64,000 nt of DNA from Pedobacter sp. MC2016-24 (lineage in GTDB: Bacteria; Bacteroidota; Bacteroidia; Sphingobacteriales; Sphingobacteriaceae), in the NCBI RefSeq assembly GCF_015223055.1, contig NZ_JADFBX010000013.1:62001-126000 (forward strand), given 5' to 3'. Below the pieces are notes generated by a model. That model was not told where the DNA came from and did no database searches. It worked only from the letters and a program-made list of their open reading frames with translations. Position numbers and translations under genes: made by a program. Every line of letters starts with the position of its first letter. The first letter of the stretch is position 1. Below, piece after piece: positions 52,801-63,676 of this stretch.

Positions 52801-54285
52801 TTATTTATTGATTCTGTTCTTTCTCCAATTGCTGGTACTTTCCTGTTGCAGCGCTATACTGCCAGACATCTTTTCTTTTTTTAGGGCAGATACCGCAAAA
52901 ATTGCCGCCATGAGTGCTTCGGTCTCCTCTTCATTTTTCAGGCTATCGGCGTTGAAATACTTATTGACAAAGTGGGTATCAAAATTACCTGATGTGAATG
53001 CCTCGTGCTTCATTACAAAACGACCAAAACCGAGTGTGGTTTGTATGCCAGTGATCTGATATTCATCTATTGCCCTTATCATTCTATGTATGGCCTCTTC
53101 CCGCGTCTGACCGTAGGTGATCAGCTTGGCAATCATGGGATCGTAATAGATTGGAATTTCCATACCTTGCTCAAAGCCGTCATCCACCCTTACGCCATTG
53201 CCTTTGGGTGTATTGTAGGTTTGCAGCGTACCGATATCAGGTAAGAAATTATTTTCGGGATCTTCAGCATATACCCTCAATTCTATGGCGTGTCCATTGA
53301 TCTGCAAATCTTCCTGCTGATAGCTTAACCGTTCTCCCCTGGCAATTTTAATTTGTTCTTTAACCAGGTCTAATCCGGTAATCATTTCAGTAACGGGATG
53401 TTCCACCTGCAAGCGGGTATTCATTTCCAGAAAGAAAAAGTCCAGGTTTTCATCCAAGATGAATTCGACCGTACCTGCGCCAACGTAATTTACAGCGCGT
53501 GCCACATCTACTGCACATTTACCCATTTGTGCCCGGATTTCAGCGGTAAGAATGCTGGATGGCGCTTCTTCAATAACTTTCTGATGCCGGCGTTGTATAG
53601 AACATTCCCGCTCAAAAAGATGTACAATATTTCCATGCGTATCACCAAGCACTTGTATTTCAATGTGTCTGGGCGACTGTACATACCTTTCAATAAATAC
53701 CGCTCCATCTCCAAAAGCAGAAACAGCTTCACTTACCGCAAGCTGCATCTGTTCTTCAAAATCTGTCACCTGCTCCACCACACGCATGCCTTTTCCACCA
53801 CCTCCGGCAGCAGCTTTGATCAAAATTGGAAAGCCAACTTCTACTGCGCGTTTTTTCGCTTCTTCCAAATCGGTAATGGCCTCTTCTGTTCCAGGCACCA
53901 TTGGAATGTTGTATCTTAATGCTGCGGCCTTAGCAGATAATTTATTGCCCATAACTTCCATAGCTTCTGGCGTGGGACCGATTAAAGTGAGTCCCGCGGC
54001 CTGAACAGCACGTGCAAATGCGGCATTTTCGGATAAGAATCCGTACCCGGGATGAATGGCTTCAGCTCCTGTCACCTGACAAGCTTCGATGATCTTCTCC
54101 GCAAGTAAGTAAGACTGATTGGAGGGTGCAGGACCTATACATACCGCTTCATCTGCATAACGCACATGGAGCGCTTCCCGGTCGGCCTCTGAATAGACCG
54201 CTACGGTTTTTATACCCATTTCACGTGCAGAACGCATAATACGCAATGCAATCTCGCCCCTATTGGCTATGAGGATTTTATTCAT
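52801..54285 (-). CDS. accC: Biotin carboxylase (acetyl-CoA carboxylase-like subunit)
   Basis: ATP-grasp enzyme that carboxylates biotin on a carrier protein, the first half-reaction of acyl-CoA carboxylation. The 494 residues show I-A-N-R-G-E-I-A-L-R at the N-terminus, the ATP-binding A-A-A-G-G-G-G-K-G-M-R, then E-V-Q-V-L-like E-I-Q-V-L-G-D and M-N-T-R-L-Q-V-E-H-P. No biotin carrier (accB) or carboxyltransferase lies next to it, so it could belong to acetyl-CoA or another acyl-CoA carboxylase. It sits 12 bp downstream of the threonine aldolase gene. Confidence 0.9.
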   Translation of the reverse strand: MNKILIANRGEIALRIMRSAREMGIKTVAVYSEADREALHVRYADEAVCIGPAPSNQSYLLAEKIIEACQVTGAEAIHPGYGFLSENAAFARAVQAAGLTLIGPTPEAMEVMGNKLSAKAAALRYNIPMVPGTEEAITDLEEAKKRAVEVGFPILIKAAAGGGGKGMRVVEQVTDFEEQMQLAVSEAVSAFGDGAVFIERYVQSPRHIEIQVLGDTHGNIVHLFERECSIQRRHQKVIEEAPSSILTAEIRAQMGKCAVDVARAVNYVGAGTVEFILDENLDFFFLEMNTRLQVEHPVTEMITGLDLVKEQIKIARGERLSYQQEDLQINGHAIELRVYAEDPENNFLPDIGTLQTYNTPKGNGVRVDDGFEQGMEIPIYYDPMIAKLITYGQTREEAIHRMIRAIDEYQITGIQTTLGFGRFVMKHEAFTSGNFDTHFVNKYFNADSLKNEEETEALMAAIFAVSALKKEKMSGSIALQQESTSNWRKNRINK

Positions 54286-54297
54286 TGGTAACGAAAA

Positions 54298-55338
54298 TTA
54301 TTTATGAGCTATTGGATGCAAATGTATTATGTTTTGGATTACGCCATCGATCATTTCCGGAGAAATGTCTAAATGTGTGACCATTCTGACGGTATTCGGC
54401 CCTGTGGTGTTACACAAAATACCTTTTTCATGTAAGAGATGTACAATATGGCTGGCTTTAAAACCTTCTGCAATCTCAAAAACAACAATATTTGTCTCCA
54501 CAGGAAGTATACCAGCAACGTAATTGACTTGTGACAGTGCGGCTTCAATAGCCTTTGCGTGGTGATGATCAATGGCCAGGCGACTGACGTGATTTTCCAG
54601 TGCATACATCCCTGCTGCTGCGAGAAAACCGGCCTGCCTCATCCCACCACCAAATACCTTACGTATCTTTCTTGCTTTTTGGATGGTTTCTTTATTCCCC
54701 AGCAGCACAGAGCCAACAGGTGCTCCAAGTCCTTTGGAAAGGCAGATGGAGATCCCATCAAAATATTGCCCGTAAGCTGCTGCATGATCTCCTGTGGCCA
54801 CGAGCGCGTTGAATATCCTGGCCCCATCCAGATGTAGTTTTAAACCTTTAATGTTACAAAGGGTGTGAATGGGCTCGATCTGGCCTAATGTATAACAGCT
54901 CCCACCACCTTTATTTACCGTATTTTCCAAAACCACAAGGCTGGAATTCGGGTAGTGAATATTTGGTTCGTTGATTTCCGGTTCGATCATTTCCGGTGTT
55001 AAAATGCCCCTCGGACCGTTTAGTAAACGTACTGAAGCTTGCGAGTGATAGGCTATGCCACCACCTTCATAACGGTAAACATGCGCCGTTTGATCGCAAA
55101 TGACCTCGTCCATAGGTTGTGTGAAACACTTGATTGCAATTTGGTTGGTCATTGTACCTGAAGGACAAAAAAGTCCGGCCTGCATGCCAAACATGGAAGC
55201 CAGTTTATTTTCCAGTTCATGAACAGATTGGTCTTCGCCAAAAACATCGTCTCCAACGCTGGCTTCCATCATTGCGGCAAGCATACCTGCTGTAGGTTTG
55301 GTTACCGTATCACTTCTCAAATCAATTTTTACTGACAT
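54298..55338 (-). CDS. ltaE: Low-specificity L-threonine aldolase
   Basis: PLP enzyme splitting threonine and allo-threonine to glycine and acetaldehyde. The 346 residues have D-L-R-S-D-T-V-T at the start, G-D-D-V-F-G-E-D near 29, and the PLP lysine in C-L-S-K-G-L-G-A-P-V-G-S. First gene of an apparent ltaE-accC-ribE run on the minus strand. The related beta-eliminating lyases differ in the start motif. Confidence 0.92.
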   Translation of the reverse strand: MSVKIDLRSDTVTKPTAGMLAAMMEASVGDDVFGEDQSVHELENKLASMFGMQAGLFCPSGTMTNQIAIKCFTQPMDEVICDQTAHVYRYEGGGIAYHSQASVRLLNGPRGILTPEMIEPEINEPNIHYPNSSLVVLENTVNKGGGSCYTLGQIEPIHTLCNIKGLKLHLDGARIFNALVATGDHAAAYGQYFDGISICLSKGLGAPVGSVLLGNKETIQKARKIRKVFGGGMRQAGFLAAAGMYALENHVSRLAIDHHHAKAIEAALSQVNYVAGILPVETNIVVFEIAEGFKASHIVHLLHEKGILCNTTGPNTVRMVTHLDISPEMIDGVIQNIIHLHPIAHK

Positions 55339-55764
55339 AGTTTACTATTGAATACAAAGATTCAAATTTTACACCTTAAAGAAGGCCTGATTATTGATAA
55401 ATATCACAAAATACAATATTACACTTGGCTTTCACCGCTAAAATTATAATTAACTTTTTTATTACCCTTAAAACCCGCAATATTCTGCTTTAACGCAGGT
55501 TTAACATCAAGTTTATATGGATTTGATTTGGTGCTAAAAAAAAGGTGGTATTTTATAATTTGGATTTTAAAATAACAAGTGTAATTTAGGCTTAGTGTTT
55601 ATTTGACAATATGGTCACCCAAAAAAAGCGCAAAAACACAGTTTAAACACTAAAGAGCAAGGAAAAAAAATACCGAACCAAAATAAAAAAAAATAAATTT
55701 ATGAGCAAAACGTGTACAAAAGTGGCCGGATTATTTAGTTTTTTACCAAACGAAAGGAGATAAT
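55339..55764. other. AT-rich intergenic region with a short leader ORF
   Basis: About 360 bp of A+T-rich sequence between divergent ltaE and the N-acetylglucosamine-kinase-like gene, then a 20-codon reading frame (55701-55763). Long A-runs occur around 55650-55700. No RNA gene is recognised. A CTTAGTGT sequence is at 55591, similar to one upstream of pfkA. Confidence 0.6.
55701..55763 (+). CDS. Possible 20-residue leader peptide
   Basis: ATG at 55701 opens a 20-codon frame starting M-S-K-T-C-T-K-V and ending N-E-R-R, with TAA at 55761-55763. The kinase ATG follows after a single base, and the A-rich purine stretch AAAGGAGA just before the stop could be the ribosome binding site for the kinase. 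This arrangement suggests translational coupling or a leader peptide; it may also be chance. Confidence 0.4.
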   Translation: MSKTCTKVAGLFSFLPNERR

Positions 55765-56622
55765 ATGATAGTTATTGCAGATGGTGGTTCAACTAAAACG
55801 AATTGGTGCCTGATTAATGAAGCCGGCAGAAAAATCCTTTTTAACACCGAAGGTTACAACCCTTACTTTTCCGATACAGCTTACATCGTAAAATCATTGA
55901 GCAAGTCTTTACCAGACTATCTTGATGTGACCAAATTAACTGAAGTAAATTATTATGGAGCAGGCTGTTCCACAGACGCCAACCGTAAAATTGTGGCAGA
56001 TGCGATGCAGCAGGTTTTTCCGAATGCCAAAGTAAATATTGGGCACGACCTTCTGGCCTCTTGCAGGGCATTATTAGGAGATGAGCCTGGTTTTGCAGCC
56101 ATTTTGGGAACTGGAACCAATTCCTGCCTTTATGATGGTAACGAAATCACCCTGAACATAGATTCATTGGGGTATTTTCTTGGTGATGAAGGCAGTGGCA
56201 GTTTCATTGGAAAACGCATTTTAAGTGATTACATGCGTGGTTACATGCCAAAAGGACTTAGAGAGAGCTTTTACGATAATTTTGCATTGACCAACGAAGA
56301 TATATTTGACAATATCTACAACAAGCCTTTGCCAAATCGTTTTTGCGCAGGTTTTAGTAAGTTCCTTTATGATTATAAAGACAGCTATGAAGATTATACA
56401 TTCAAAGCCATTGACTTTGCTTTCACTGCATTTTTTGATAACCTGGTGGTACATTATCCAAACTACAAAGACTACAAACTGAACTGTGTGGGATCAGTAG
56501 GTTATAGTTTCAGGGATGTGCTGAGTGTAGTAGCCGACAGGTATGAAATGGGTATTGGTAAGATCATCCGCTCTCCTATAGATGACCTGGTGAATTACCA
56601 CTTGAATTTGTTGGCAAAATAA
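55765..56622 (+). CDS. BadF/BcrA-type N-acetylglucosamine-kinase-like protein
   Basis: Cytoplasmic sugar kinase of 285 residues in the ASKHA fold. Phosphate-1 motif is D6-G-G-S-T-K-T-N-W, a catalytic aspartate is probably in G-H-D-L-L-A-S, phosphate-2 is L-G-T-G-T-N-S, followed by L-G-D-E-G-S-G-S-F-I-G, the signature of N-acetylglucosamine kinases. It probably phosphorylates an amino sugar such as GlcNAc or MurNAc. A strong AAAGGAGA lies 4 bp before the ATG. A diverged paralogue is downstream of pfkA. Confidence 0.85.
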   Translation: MIVIADGGSTKTNWCLINEAGRKILFNTEGYNPYFSDTAYIVKSLSKSLPDYLDVTKLTEVNYYGAGCSTDANRKIVADAMQQVFPNAKVNIGHDLLASCRALLGDEPGFAAILGTGTNSCLYDGNEITLNIDSLGYFLGDEGSGSFIGKRILSDYMRGYMPKGLRESFYDNFALTNEDIFDNIYNKPLPNRFCAGFSKFLYDYKDSYEDYTFKAIDFAFTAFFDNLVVHYPNYKDYKLNCVGSVGYSFRDVLSVVADRYEMGIGKIIRSPIDDLVNYHLNLLAK

Positions 56623-56636
56623 CAAATCCAGAATAT

Positions 56637-56678
56637 AAAAAAAACGCTCCGGTTGATCAACCGGAGCGTTTTTTTTAT
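56637..56678. terminator. Bidirectional terminator
   Basis: Perfect 14-bp stem (56643-56656 and 56657-56670, inner bases forming the loop) flanked by an A-run and a T-run. It serves the convergent kinase and Nudix genes. Confidence 0.92.
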
Positions 56679-56684
56679 GTCCTT

Positions 56685-57398
56685 TTAAAAAGAGATTTCT
56701 TTACTAAAGAGTTTTGCATATTTCCGTTTGTCGAATTTATACAGCGTTGCTGCCCGGAATGATACGCCGTATTGTTTTTCATTCAAATCTTTAAGCACAC
56801 CAAAACTGAGCATTTTCTTGCGGAAATTTCGCTTGTCCAGTTTTTTACTTAAAATCACTTCGTACACATTTTGAAGCTGGGTAAGGGTAAACTTCTCTGG
56901 CAATAGCTCAAAAGCAATAGGCTGGTGCTTGATGCGCCTTTTGATCTTTTCCATTCCCTTTTCAAAAATCTGCTGATGATCAAACGCCAATCTTGGCAAA
57001 TCTTTCACATTTCTCCAATAGGCCTGTTTGGCAAAGTTACTGATGGGCTTAACAGCTTTATCTCCACCCAAACGGAGCAGCGCATAATAAGCGATACTCA
57101 ACACCCTACCCTGGGGGTGGCGATTGACATCGCCAAAAGTGTAATATTGCTCCATGTAAATGTCAGTAAGGCCGGTAAGTTCATTTAGAATGCGGGTTGC
57201 AGACTGATCCAGGCTTTCATGCTCCTGTACCAGATTTCCAGGCAAAGCCCACCAATCCTTAAAAGGCTCTTCATTTCTTTCAATCAGCAGAACTTTCAGT
57301 TCTCCTTCATCAAATCCGAATAATACACAATCAATTGAGAAAGTGGAATTAAATTTTGGTAAGACTTCTTTCAAAACATTAATATTTATTTCTGTCAA
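56685..57398 (-). CDS. Nudix-domain protein with winged-helix tail, probable regulator
   Basis: A 237-residue protein with an N-terminal Nudix domain and a C-terminal winged-helix-like half (F-T-L-T-Q-L-Q-N-V-Y-E-V-I-L then K-R-N-F-R-K-K-M-L). The Nudix box at about 54-77 is eroded: the R-E-x-x-E-E core reads R-I-L-N-E-L. This fits the NrtR/AraR group of Nudix-related transcription factors that bind sugar or NAD-linked ligands, rather than an active hydrolase. The start is TTG, as a stop lies directly upstream. Direct repeats overlap its promoter. Confidence 0.8.
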   Translation of the reverse strand: MTEININVLKEVLPKFNSTFSIDCVLFGFDEGELKVLLIERNEEPFKDWWALPGNLVQEHESLDQSATRILNELTGLTDIYMEQYYTFGDVNRHPQGRVLSIAYYALLRLGGDKAVKPISNFAKQAYWRNVKDLPRLAFDHQQIFEKGMEKIKRRIKHQPIAFELLPEKFTLTQLQNVYEVILSKKLDKRNFRKKMLSFGVLKDLNEKQYGVSFRAATLYKFDKRKYAKLFSKEISF

Positions 57399-57482
57399 TT
57401 ATTCTTAATCAGCCTTAAAACATTCGAGGCGTTTTCACATGGAATTACTTCATTGTGCTTCCACTTGATGATGGATTTCAAG

Positions 57483-57514
57483 CAAAGTACAAATGTGTGT
57501 TCCAAAGTGCAAAT
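57483..57514. promoter_or_regulatory. Direct repeats overlapping the Nudix gene promoter
   Basis: CAAAGTACAAAT at 57483-57494 and CAAAGTGCAAAT at 57503-57514 differ in one base and are exactly 20 bp apart. The second overlaps the -7 box, the first lies downstream of the start point, as expected for repressor sites. Confidence 0.6.
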
Positions 57515-57542
57515 ATATATTCAATTAACATAATACCACAAA
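57510..57542 (-). promoter_or_regulatory. Promoter of the Nudix-type regulator gene
   Basis: On the minus strand: TTTG (57542-57539), 21-bp spacer and TATATTTG (57517-57510), a full match to the Bacteroidota consensus. The leader is about 105 bases. Confidence 0.65.
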
Positions 57543-57681
57543 AACTAATTTTCATCTTTTTCAGGGTTATTTGTCATCCTTAACAAATAAAATCAGTTAT
57601 ATCGCTGAAAACCAATCCAGATGATGTACATTTCAATAATGAGCGCCCATTGACATTGAAAAATGTAAAATAAATTACTTA

Positions 57682-57706
57682 GTGTAAAAAATACACGCTA
57701 TATTCG
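57682..57706 (+). promoter_or_regulatory. Palindrome and -7-like box upstream of pfkA
   Basis: GTGTA-n5-TACAC (57682-57696) lies directly upstream of TATATTCG (57699-57706, one mismatch from the consensus), 12 bp before the ATG. It could be an operator within the promoter spacer. Confidence 0.4.
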
Positions 57707-57718
57707 TAATATATAAAC

Positions 57719-58705
57719 ATGAAACCAAACATTAAAAATATCGCAGTACTAACCTCCGGTGGAGACGCACCCGGAATGAACGCCTGCATCAGGGCAGTAG
57801 TACGAACGGGCATTTACAATGGGATTAACATGTTTGGTGTGATGCAGGGCTATCAGGGATTAATTAATAACACCATTAATCCAATGGACGCCAGATCTGT
57901 AAGTAACATCATTCATATGGGTGGTACCATTTTAAAAACTGCACGTTGCCTGGAATTTAAAACTGACGAAGGAATGGCACTGGCTTATAAGCATTTACAA
58001 GCACGTGAAATTGACGGACTTGTGGTGATTGGCGGTGACGGGACTTTTACCGGAGCTAAACGCTTCGGCGAAAAATTCGGTATCCGGGTTATGGGAGTAC
58101 CCGGAACAATTGACAACGATCTATATGGTTCGGACTTTACATTGGGTTACGATACCGCAATCAATACAGTCATTGAAGCCATAGATAAAATCAGGGATAC
58201 GGCAGATTCACACGACCGCTTATTTTTTGTGGAAGTGATGGGCCGTGACTCTGGATGTATTGCTTTAAGGAGTGCAATCTCCAGCGGCGCTGAAGCTGTT
58301 TTATTGCCTGAAAAGGATACCAGTCTGAATGAACTGATCAGTCAGCTGGAAACCGGTGCTTCTACAAAAAAAACCTCCAGCATTGTGATTGTGTCTGAAG
58401 GTCATAAAGATGGTGGCGCTTACGAGGTGGCGAAGAAAGTAAAAGAACGCTTTAACCACTACGACACGAAGGTTACCATATTGGGCCATTTGCAGCGCGG
58501 TGGCAGTCCGAGTAGTTTTGACCGGATTCTGGCCAGCAGACTTGGCTTTGCCGCAGTGAATGAATTGTTAAAAGGTAATTCTATGCAAATGGTTGGCTTA
58601 CGCGGAAACGAAATCCAGACCACGAGTATCGAAGAGGCTCTGACCAAACATACCTTTAAACTGGAACCTGATTTATTGGAAATGACTAAAGTTTTATCTA
58701 TTTAA
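57719..58705 (+). CDS. pfkA: 6-phosphofructokinase
   Basis: ATP-dependent phosphorylation of fructose 6-phosphate, the committing step of glycolysis. The 328 residues show L-T-S-G-G-D-A-P-G-M-N, G-G-D-G-T, G-V-P-G-T-I-D-N-D with the catalytic aspartate and E-V-M-G-R, and ends in the usual effector half. The glycine-glycine-aspartate-glycine-threonine form predicts ATP rather than pyrophosphate as donor. First gene of a pfkA-kinase-gap run. Confidence 0.95.
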   Translation: MKPNIKNIAVLTSGGDAPGMNACIRAVVRTGIYNGINMFGVMQGYQGLINNTINPMDARSVSNIIHMGGTILKTARCLEFKTDEGMALAYKHLQAREIDGLVVIGGDGTFTGAKRFGEKFGIRVMGVPGTIDNDLYGSDFTLGYDTAINTVIEAIDKIRDTADSHDRLFFVEVMGRDSGCIALRSAISSGAEAVLLPEKDTSLNELISQLETGASTKKTSSIVIVSEGHKDGGAYEVAKKVKERFNHYDTKVTILGHLQRGGSPSSFDRILASRLGFAAVNELLKGNSMQMVGLRGNEIQTTSIEEALTKHTFKLEPDLLEMTKVLSI

Positions 58706-58706
58706 G

Positions 58707-60559
<1,853 letters not shown>

Positions 60560-60576
60560 TAAAACCGTTAATCGGG

Positions 60577-60610
60577 AAAGGCAGGATGTTTCACATTCTG
60601 CCTTTTTTTT
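60577..60610 (+). terminator. Terminator of the pfkA-gap unit
   Basis: Arms 60577-60589 and 60593-60605 pair with one G-U pair; eight T (60603-60610) follow. A second inverted repeat lies at 60627-60649. Confidence 0.88.
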
Positions 60611-60742
60611 ATGCCTTTTTCTTCCAGCTGAAACGTGTGGTATTTCAGCGTACCGGCTTATCTGATTCCTGCGGCGCTACAATAACACCACAGTGTGTCC
60701 ACAACCTCTTTTAATTTATGTATCTTAGATTTAACAAAAACT

Positions 60743-62896
60743 ATGATTCGAATGAAACCAACTTTTAAGTTACCGCTAGTCGCGATGCTGGCCATTCTTG
60801 CATCCTGCACCAACAGCAATAAAAAAACTGCAACAGAACAACTGAAAATCACTAAGGACAATCCTTTTCTAAATGAGAGTAAGTTGCCTTATCAGGTTGC
60901 CGATTTCAGTAATATTAAAGACGCTGATTTTGAACCTGCTCTTGAAGAAGGCATGCGGATACAACTGGAGGAAATGGAAAAAATAGCGAATGATCCGGCT
61001 GCAGCAACATTTGAAAACACCATTGTGGCGATGGAGCGCAGCGGACAAATGCTGGGCCGGGTGCAGCGTGTATTTGGCTTGTTAACCAGTGCAAACACCA
61101 ATCCTGAACTTCAGAAAGTACAAGAAGCAACCGCACCAAAGGAAGCTGCCCATCAGGATGCGATTTATCTGAATGCGAAACTGTTTAAAAGAATTGAGTC
61201 CATATATAACGAGCGCACAAAATTAAAAACTGATGCTGAATCCAGCCGCCTGATCGAATACTATTACCAGAAGTTTGTGCTCGCCGGGGCTAAATTATCT
61301 GAAGCAGATAAAGGAAATCTTAAAAAATTAAATGAGCAGGAAGCTTCTTTGAGTGCTAAATTTTCAAACCAGTTACTGGCAGCAACCAAGTCTGGCGCAT
61401 TGGTGGTAGCCGACAAAGAAGCGCTAAAAGGTTTGTCTGAAGGCGAAGTTGCGGCAGCCGCCGAAGCTGCTGGCAGGAATAAGCTGGATGGAAAATGGCA
61501 GATTGTTTTACAAAACACGACGCAACAACCCGATTTACAAAGCTTATCTGATCGCAGCACCCGACAGAAATTATTTGAAGCATCGTGGAACAGGGCTGAA
61601 AAGAACGACAGCAACGACACCCGAAAAACCATTGTACAAATTGCCAAAATCCGCGCCGATAAAGCCAAACTAATGGGTTTTGCCAATTATGCAAGCTGGA
61701 AGTTGCAGGATCAAATGGCGAAAACACCCGAAGCAGTTGCGTCATTTTTTGCTAAACTGGTTCCTTCTGCTACGGCACGTGCCAATGCAGAAGCTAAAGA
61801 AATCCAAACCCTGATTGACCAGCAAAAAGGTGGCTTTCAGCTGGAGCCTTACGATTGGAATTACTATGCAGAGCAGGTACGCAAGGCGAAATACGATTTA
61901 AATGAGAATGAGATCAAACCTTATTTCGAATTGAATAACGTGCTGAAAAACGGCGTTTTCTATGCCGCAACGCAATTGTACGGCATTACATTCAAAGAAA
62001 GAACAGATTTGCCGGTTTACCACAAAGATGTGAAGGTGTTTGAACTGTTTGATCAAGACGGATCGGCTATGGGCTTATTTTATGGCGACTTTTTTAAGCG
62101 CGACAATAAAAATGGTGGGGCCTGGATGGATAACATGGTTGGACAGTCTAAATTATTTGGTACCAAACCTGTGATTTTTAACGTATGCAATTTCACCAAG
62201 CCCGTTGGTGGACAACCCGCCTTGATTAGCTTTGATGATGTAACCACCATGTTCCATGAGTTTGGCCATGCATTACACGGCTTTTTTGCCAACCAGCAGT
62301 ATCCGAGTTTGTCAGGGACCAATGTTGCACGGGATTTTGTAGAATTCCCTTCTCAGTTTAATGAACATTGGGCAGTTGATCCTGCTGTATTTAAAAATTA
62401 TGCAATTCATTACAGCACAGGACAAGCCATGCCACAGGTATTGGTTGATAAAATAAAAAAGGCAGCAGGCTTCAATCAAGGTTATGCCCTGACAGAGCTT
62501 TTAGCCGCAGCAACATTGGATATGCAATGGCATAAGTTATCGGCATCAGAACCCTTACAAGATGCAGATCAGTTTGAAACATCAGCCTTGAAAAAAACAG
62601 GTTTGAGCTTGTCCTACGTACCGCCACGTTACCGTTCGAGTTATTTCTCCCACATCTGGGGTGGTGGCTATGGCGCAGGCTATTATGCTTATCTGTGGAC
62701 CGAAATGCTGGATCATGATGCTTTTTCCTGGTTTGAAGAAAACGGTGGTTTAACACGTGCAAACGGGCAGCGTTTCCGGGATATGATCTTGTCTAAAGGA
62801 AATACAGAAGACTATGGAAAAATGTTTAGAGATTTCAGGGGACATGATCCCAATATCGCAGCGATGCAGAAGTATCGCGGCTTGCCAAGCAAATAA
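60743..62896 (+). CDS. M3 family zinc metallopeptidase lipoprotein (Dcp-like)
   Basis: Oligopeptidase of 717 residues, probably cleaving short peptides in the envelope. The zinc motif is F-H505-E-F-G-H-A-L-H with E further downstream, the M3 hallmark. The start region gives a lipoprotein signal with lipobox L-A-S-C, followed by T-N-S-N-K-K. ATG at 60743 is used; 60752 is an equal alternative. The N-terminal half is helical, as in thimet-type peptidases. Confidence 0.92.
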   Translation: MIRMKPTFKLPLVAMLAILASCTNSNKKTATEQLKITKDNPFLNESKLPYQVADFSNIKDADFEPALEEGMRIQLEEMEKIANDPAAATFENTIVAMERSGQMLGRVQRVFGLLTSANTNPELQKVQEATAPKEAAHQDAIYLNAKLFKRIESIYNERTKLKTDAESSRLIEYYYQKFVLAGAKLSEADKGNLKKLNEQEASLSAKFSNQLLAATKSGALVVADKEALKGLSEGEVAAAAEAAGRNKLDGKWQIVLQNTTQQPDLQSLSDRSTRQKLFEASWNRAEKNDSNDTRKTIVQIAKIRADKAKLMGFANYASWKLQDQMAKTPEAVASFFAKLVPSATARANAEAKEIQTLIDQQKGGFQLEPYDWNYYAEQVRKAKYDLNENEIKPYFELNNVLKNGVFYAATQLYGITFKERTDLPVYHKDVKVFELFDQDGSAMGLFYGDFFKRDNKNGGAWMDNMVGQSKLFGTKPVIFNVCNFTKPVGGQPALISFDDVTTMFHEFGHALHGFFANQQYPSLSGTNVARDFVEFPSQFNEHWAVDPAVFKNYAIHYSTGQAMPQVLVDKIKKAAGFNQGYALTELLAAATLDMQWHKLSASEPLQDADQFETSALKKTGLSLSYVPPRYRSSYFSHIWGGGYGAGYYAYLWTEMLDHDAFSWFEENGGLTRANGQRFRDMILSKGNTEDYGKMFRDFRGHDPNIAAMQKYRGLPSK

Positions 62897-62908
62897 TGTT
62901 TAAATAAG

Positions 62909-62933
62909 AAGGCAGCCTAACCGCTGCCTTTTT
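62909..62933 (+). terminator. Terminator of the M3 peptidase gene
   Basis: Perfect 8-bp arms 62909-62916 and 62923-62930 with a six-base loop and a T-run. The convergent gene ends at 62936. Confidence 0.75.
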
Positions 62934-62935
62934 AT

Positions 62936-63676
62936 TTATTTCAATTTTTGAATCAGTTCTTGCGCCTTCGCGTAATTGCCATTGCTTTCCGGAACTTTAG
63001 ACAACCAGGTTATGGCTGATAATGTGTTCCCTTGCTTCAAATGGCTGAGTGCAATGCCATAGGCCGCATCGTATTTAAATACAGATTCACCAGCATAAAG
63101 TTTTTCCAGCACAGGTATGGCTTCACCAGGCTTGTTGATCTCGGTTAAAGTCAAACCATAATAATAGGCAACCAAAGCATTACCGGAATCCTTTTGATAT
63201 TCTTTTTTCAACAGCGTTACCGCGGCAGTAAAATTCTTTTGATTGTAAAATTCAGCAGCTTTTTGCAGCTCATTGTCGTTACCATCACCACGTTCAGCGA
63301 CAGACATTTCTTTTTTAACTGCATATTTCTCGTATAAATCTGCATTCCATGGTGCCCAGACAAATAAGCCAATGATCAGTACCGCAGCCGCACTCCCCCA
63401 TTTCAGATACTGAACAAATGGTATGATCCGGGCTGTTTTCCTGCTTTTAAAATATTGATCGTTTAGATTCCTGAGTTTTTCATTGACTTCCTGATCAGAT
63501 TGGGATGGGGCCAAATGCATTTTTAAAGTCTGATGCAGGTCACGGTAATCGGCAACAAGCTTTTGCAATTCCTCATCCGCAGCAAGCGTCTGCTCAAAGC
63601 CGATCTGCTCTTCGGGCTCCATATCCCCTTCCAGGTAACGGGCTACTTTCAGTAATTTATCCTCGTTGCTTATCAT
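62936..63676 (-). CDS. Membrane TPR protein, possible anti-sigma-like partner
   Basis: A 246-residue protein with a soluble acidic N-terminus (residues 1-90), one membrane segment (about 91-107, A-A-V-L-I-I-G-L-F-V-W) and a C-terminal TPR-like part (K-A-A-E-F-Y-N-Q and A-I-P-V-L-E-K). This layout is common for anti-sigma-type partners in Bacteroidota, though no anti-sigma zinc site is seen. Its ATG overlaps the sigma gene stop by one base, so it is translated with it. Confidence 0.7.
   Translation of the reverse strand: MISNEDKLLKVARYLEGDMEPEEQIGFEQTLAADEELQKLVADYRDLHQTLKMHLAPSQSDQEVNEKLRNLNDQYFKSRKTARIIPFVQYLKWGSAAAVLIIGLFVWAPWNADLYEKYAVKKEMSVAERGDGNDNELQKAAEFYNQKNFTAAVTLLKKEYQKDSGNALVAYYYGLTLTEINKPGEAIPVLEKLYAGESVFKYDAAYGIALSHLKQGNTLSAITWLSKVPESNGNYAKAQELIQKLK

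Larger units (their letters stand above)
57399..57718. other. Divergent regulatory region between the Nudix gene and pfkA
   Basis: About 320 bp without a gene. It holds a good minus-strand promoter (57510-57542), two CAAAGT(A/G)CAAAT repeats 20 bp apart (57483-57514) and, near pfkA, a GTGTA-n5-TACAC palindrome (57682-57696) with a TATATTCG box at 57699-57706. Confidence 0.75.
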
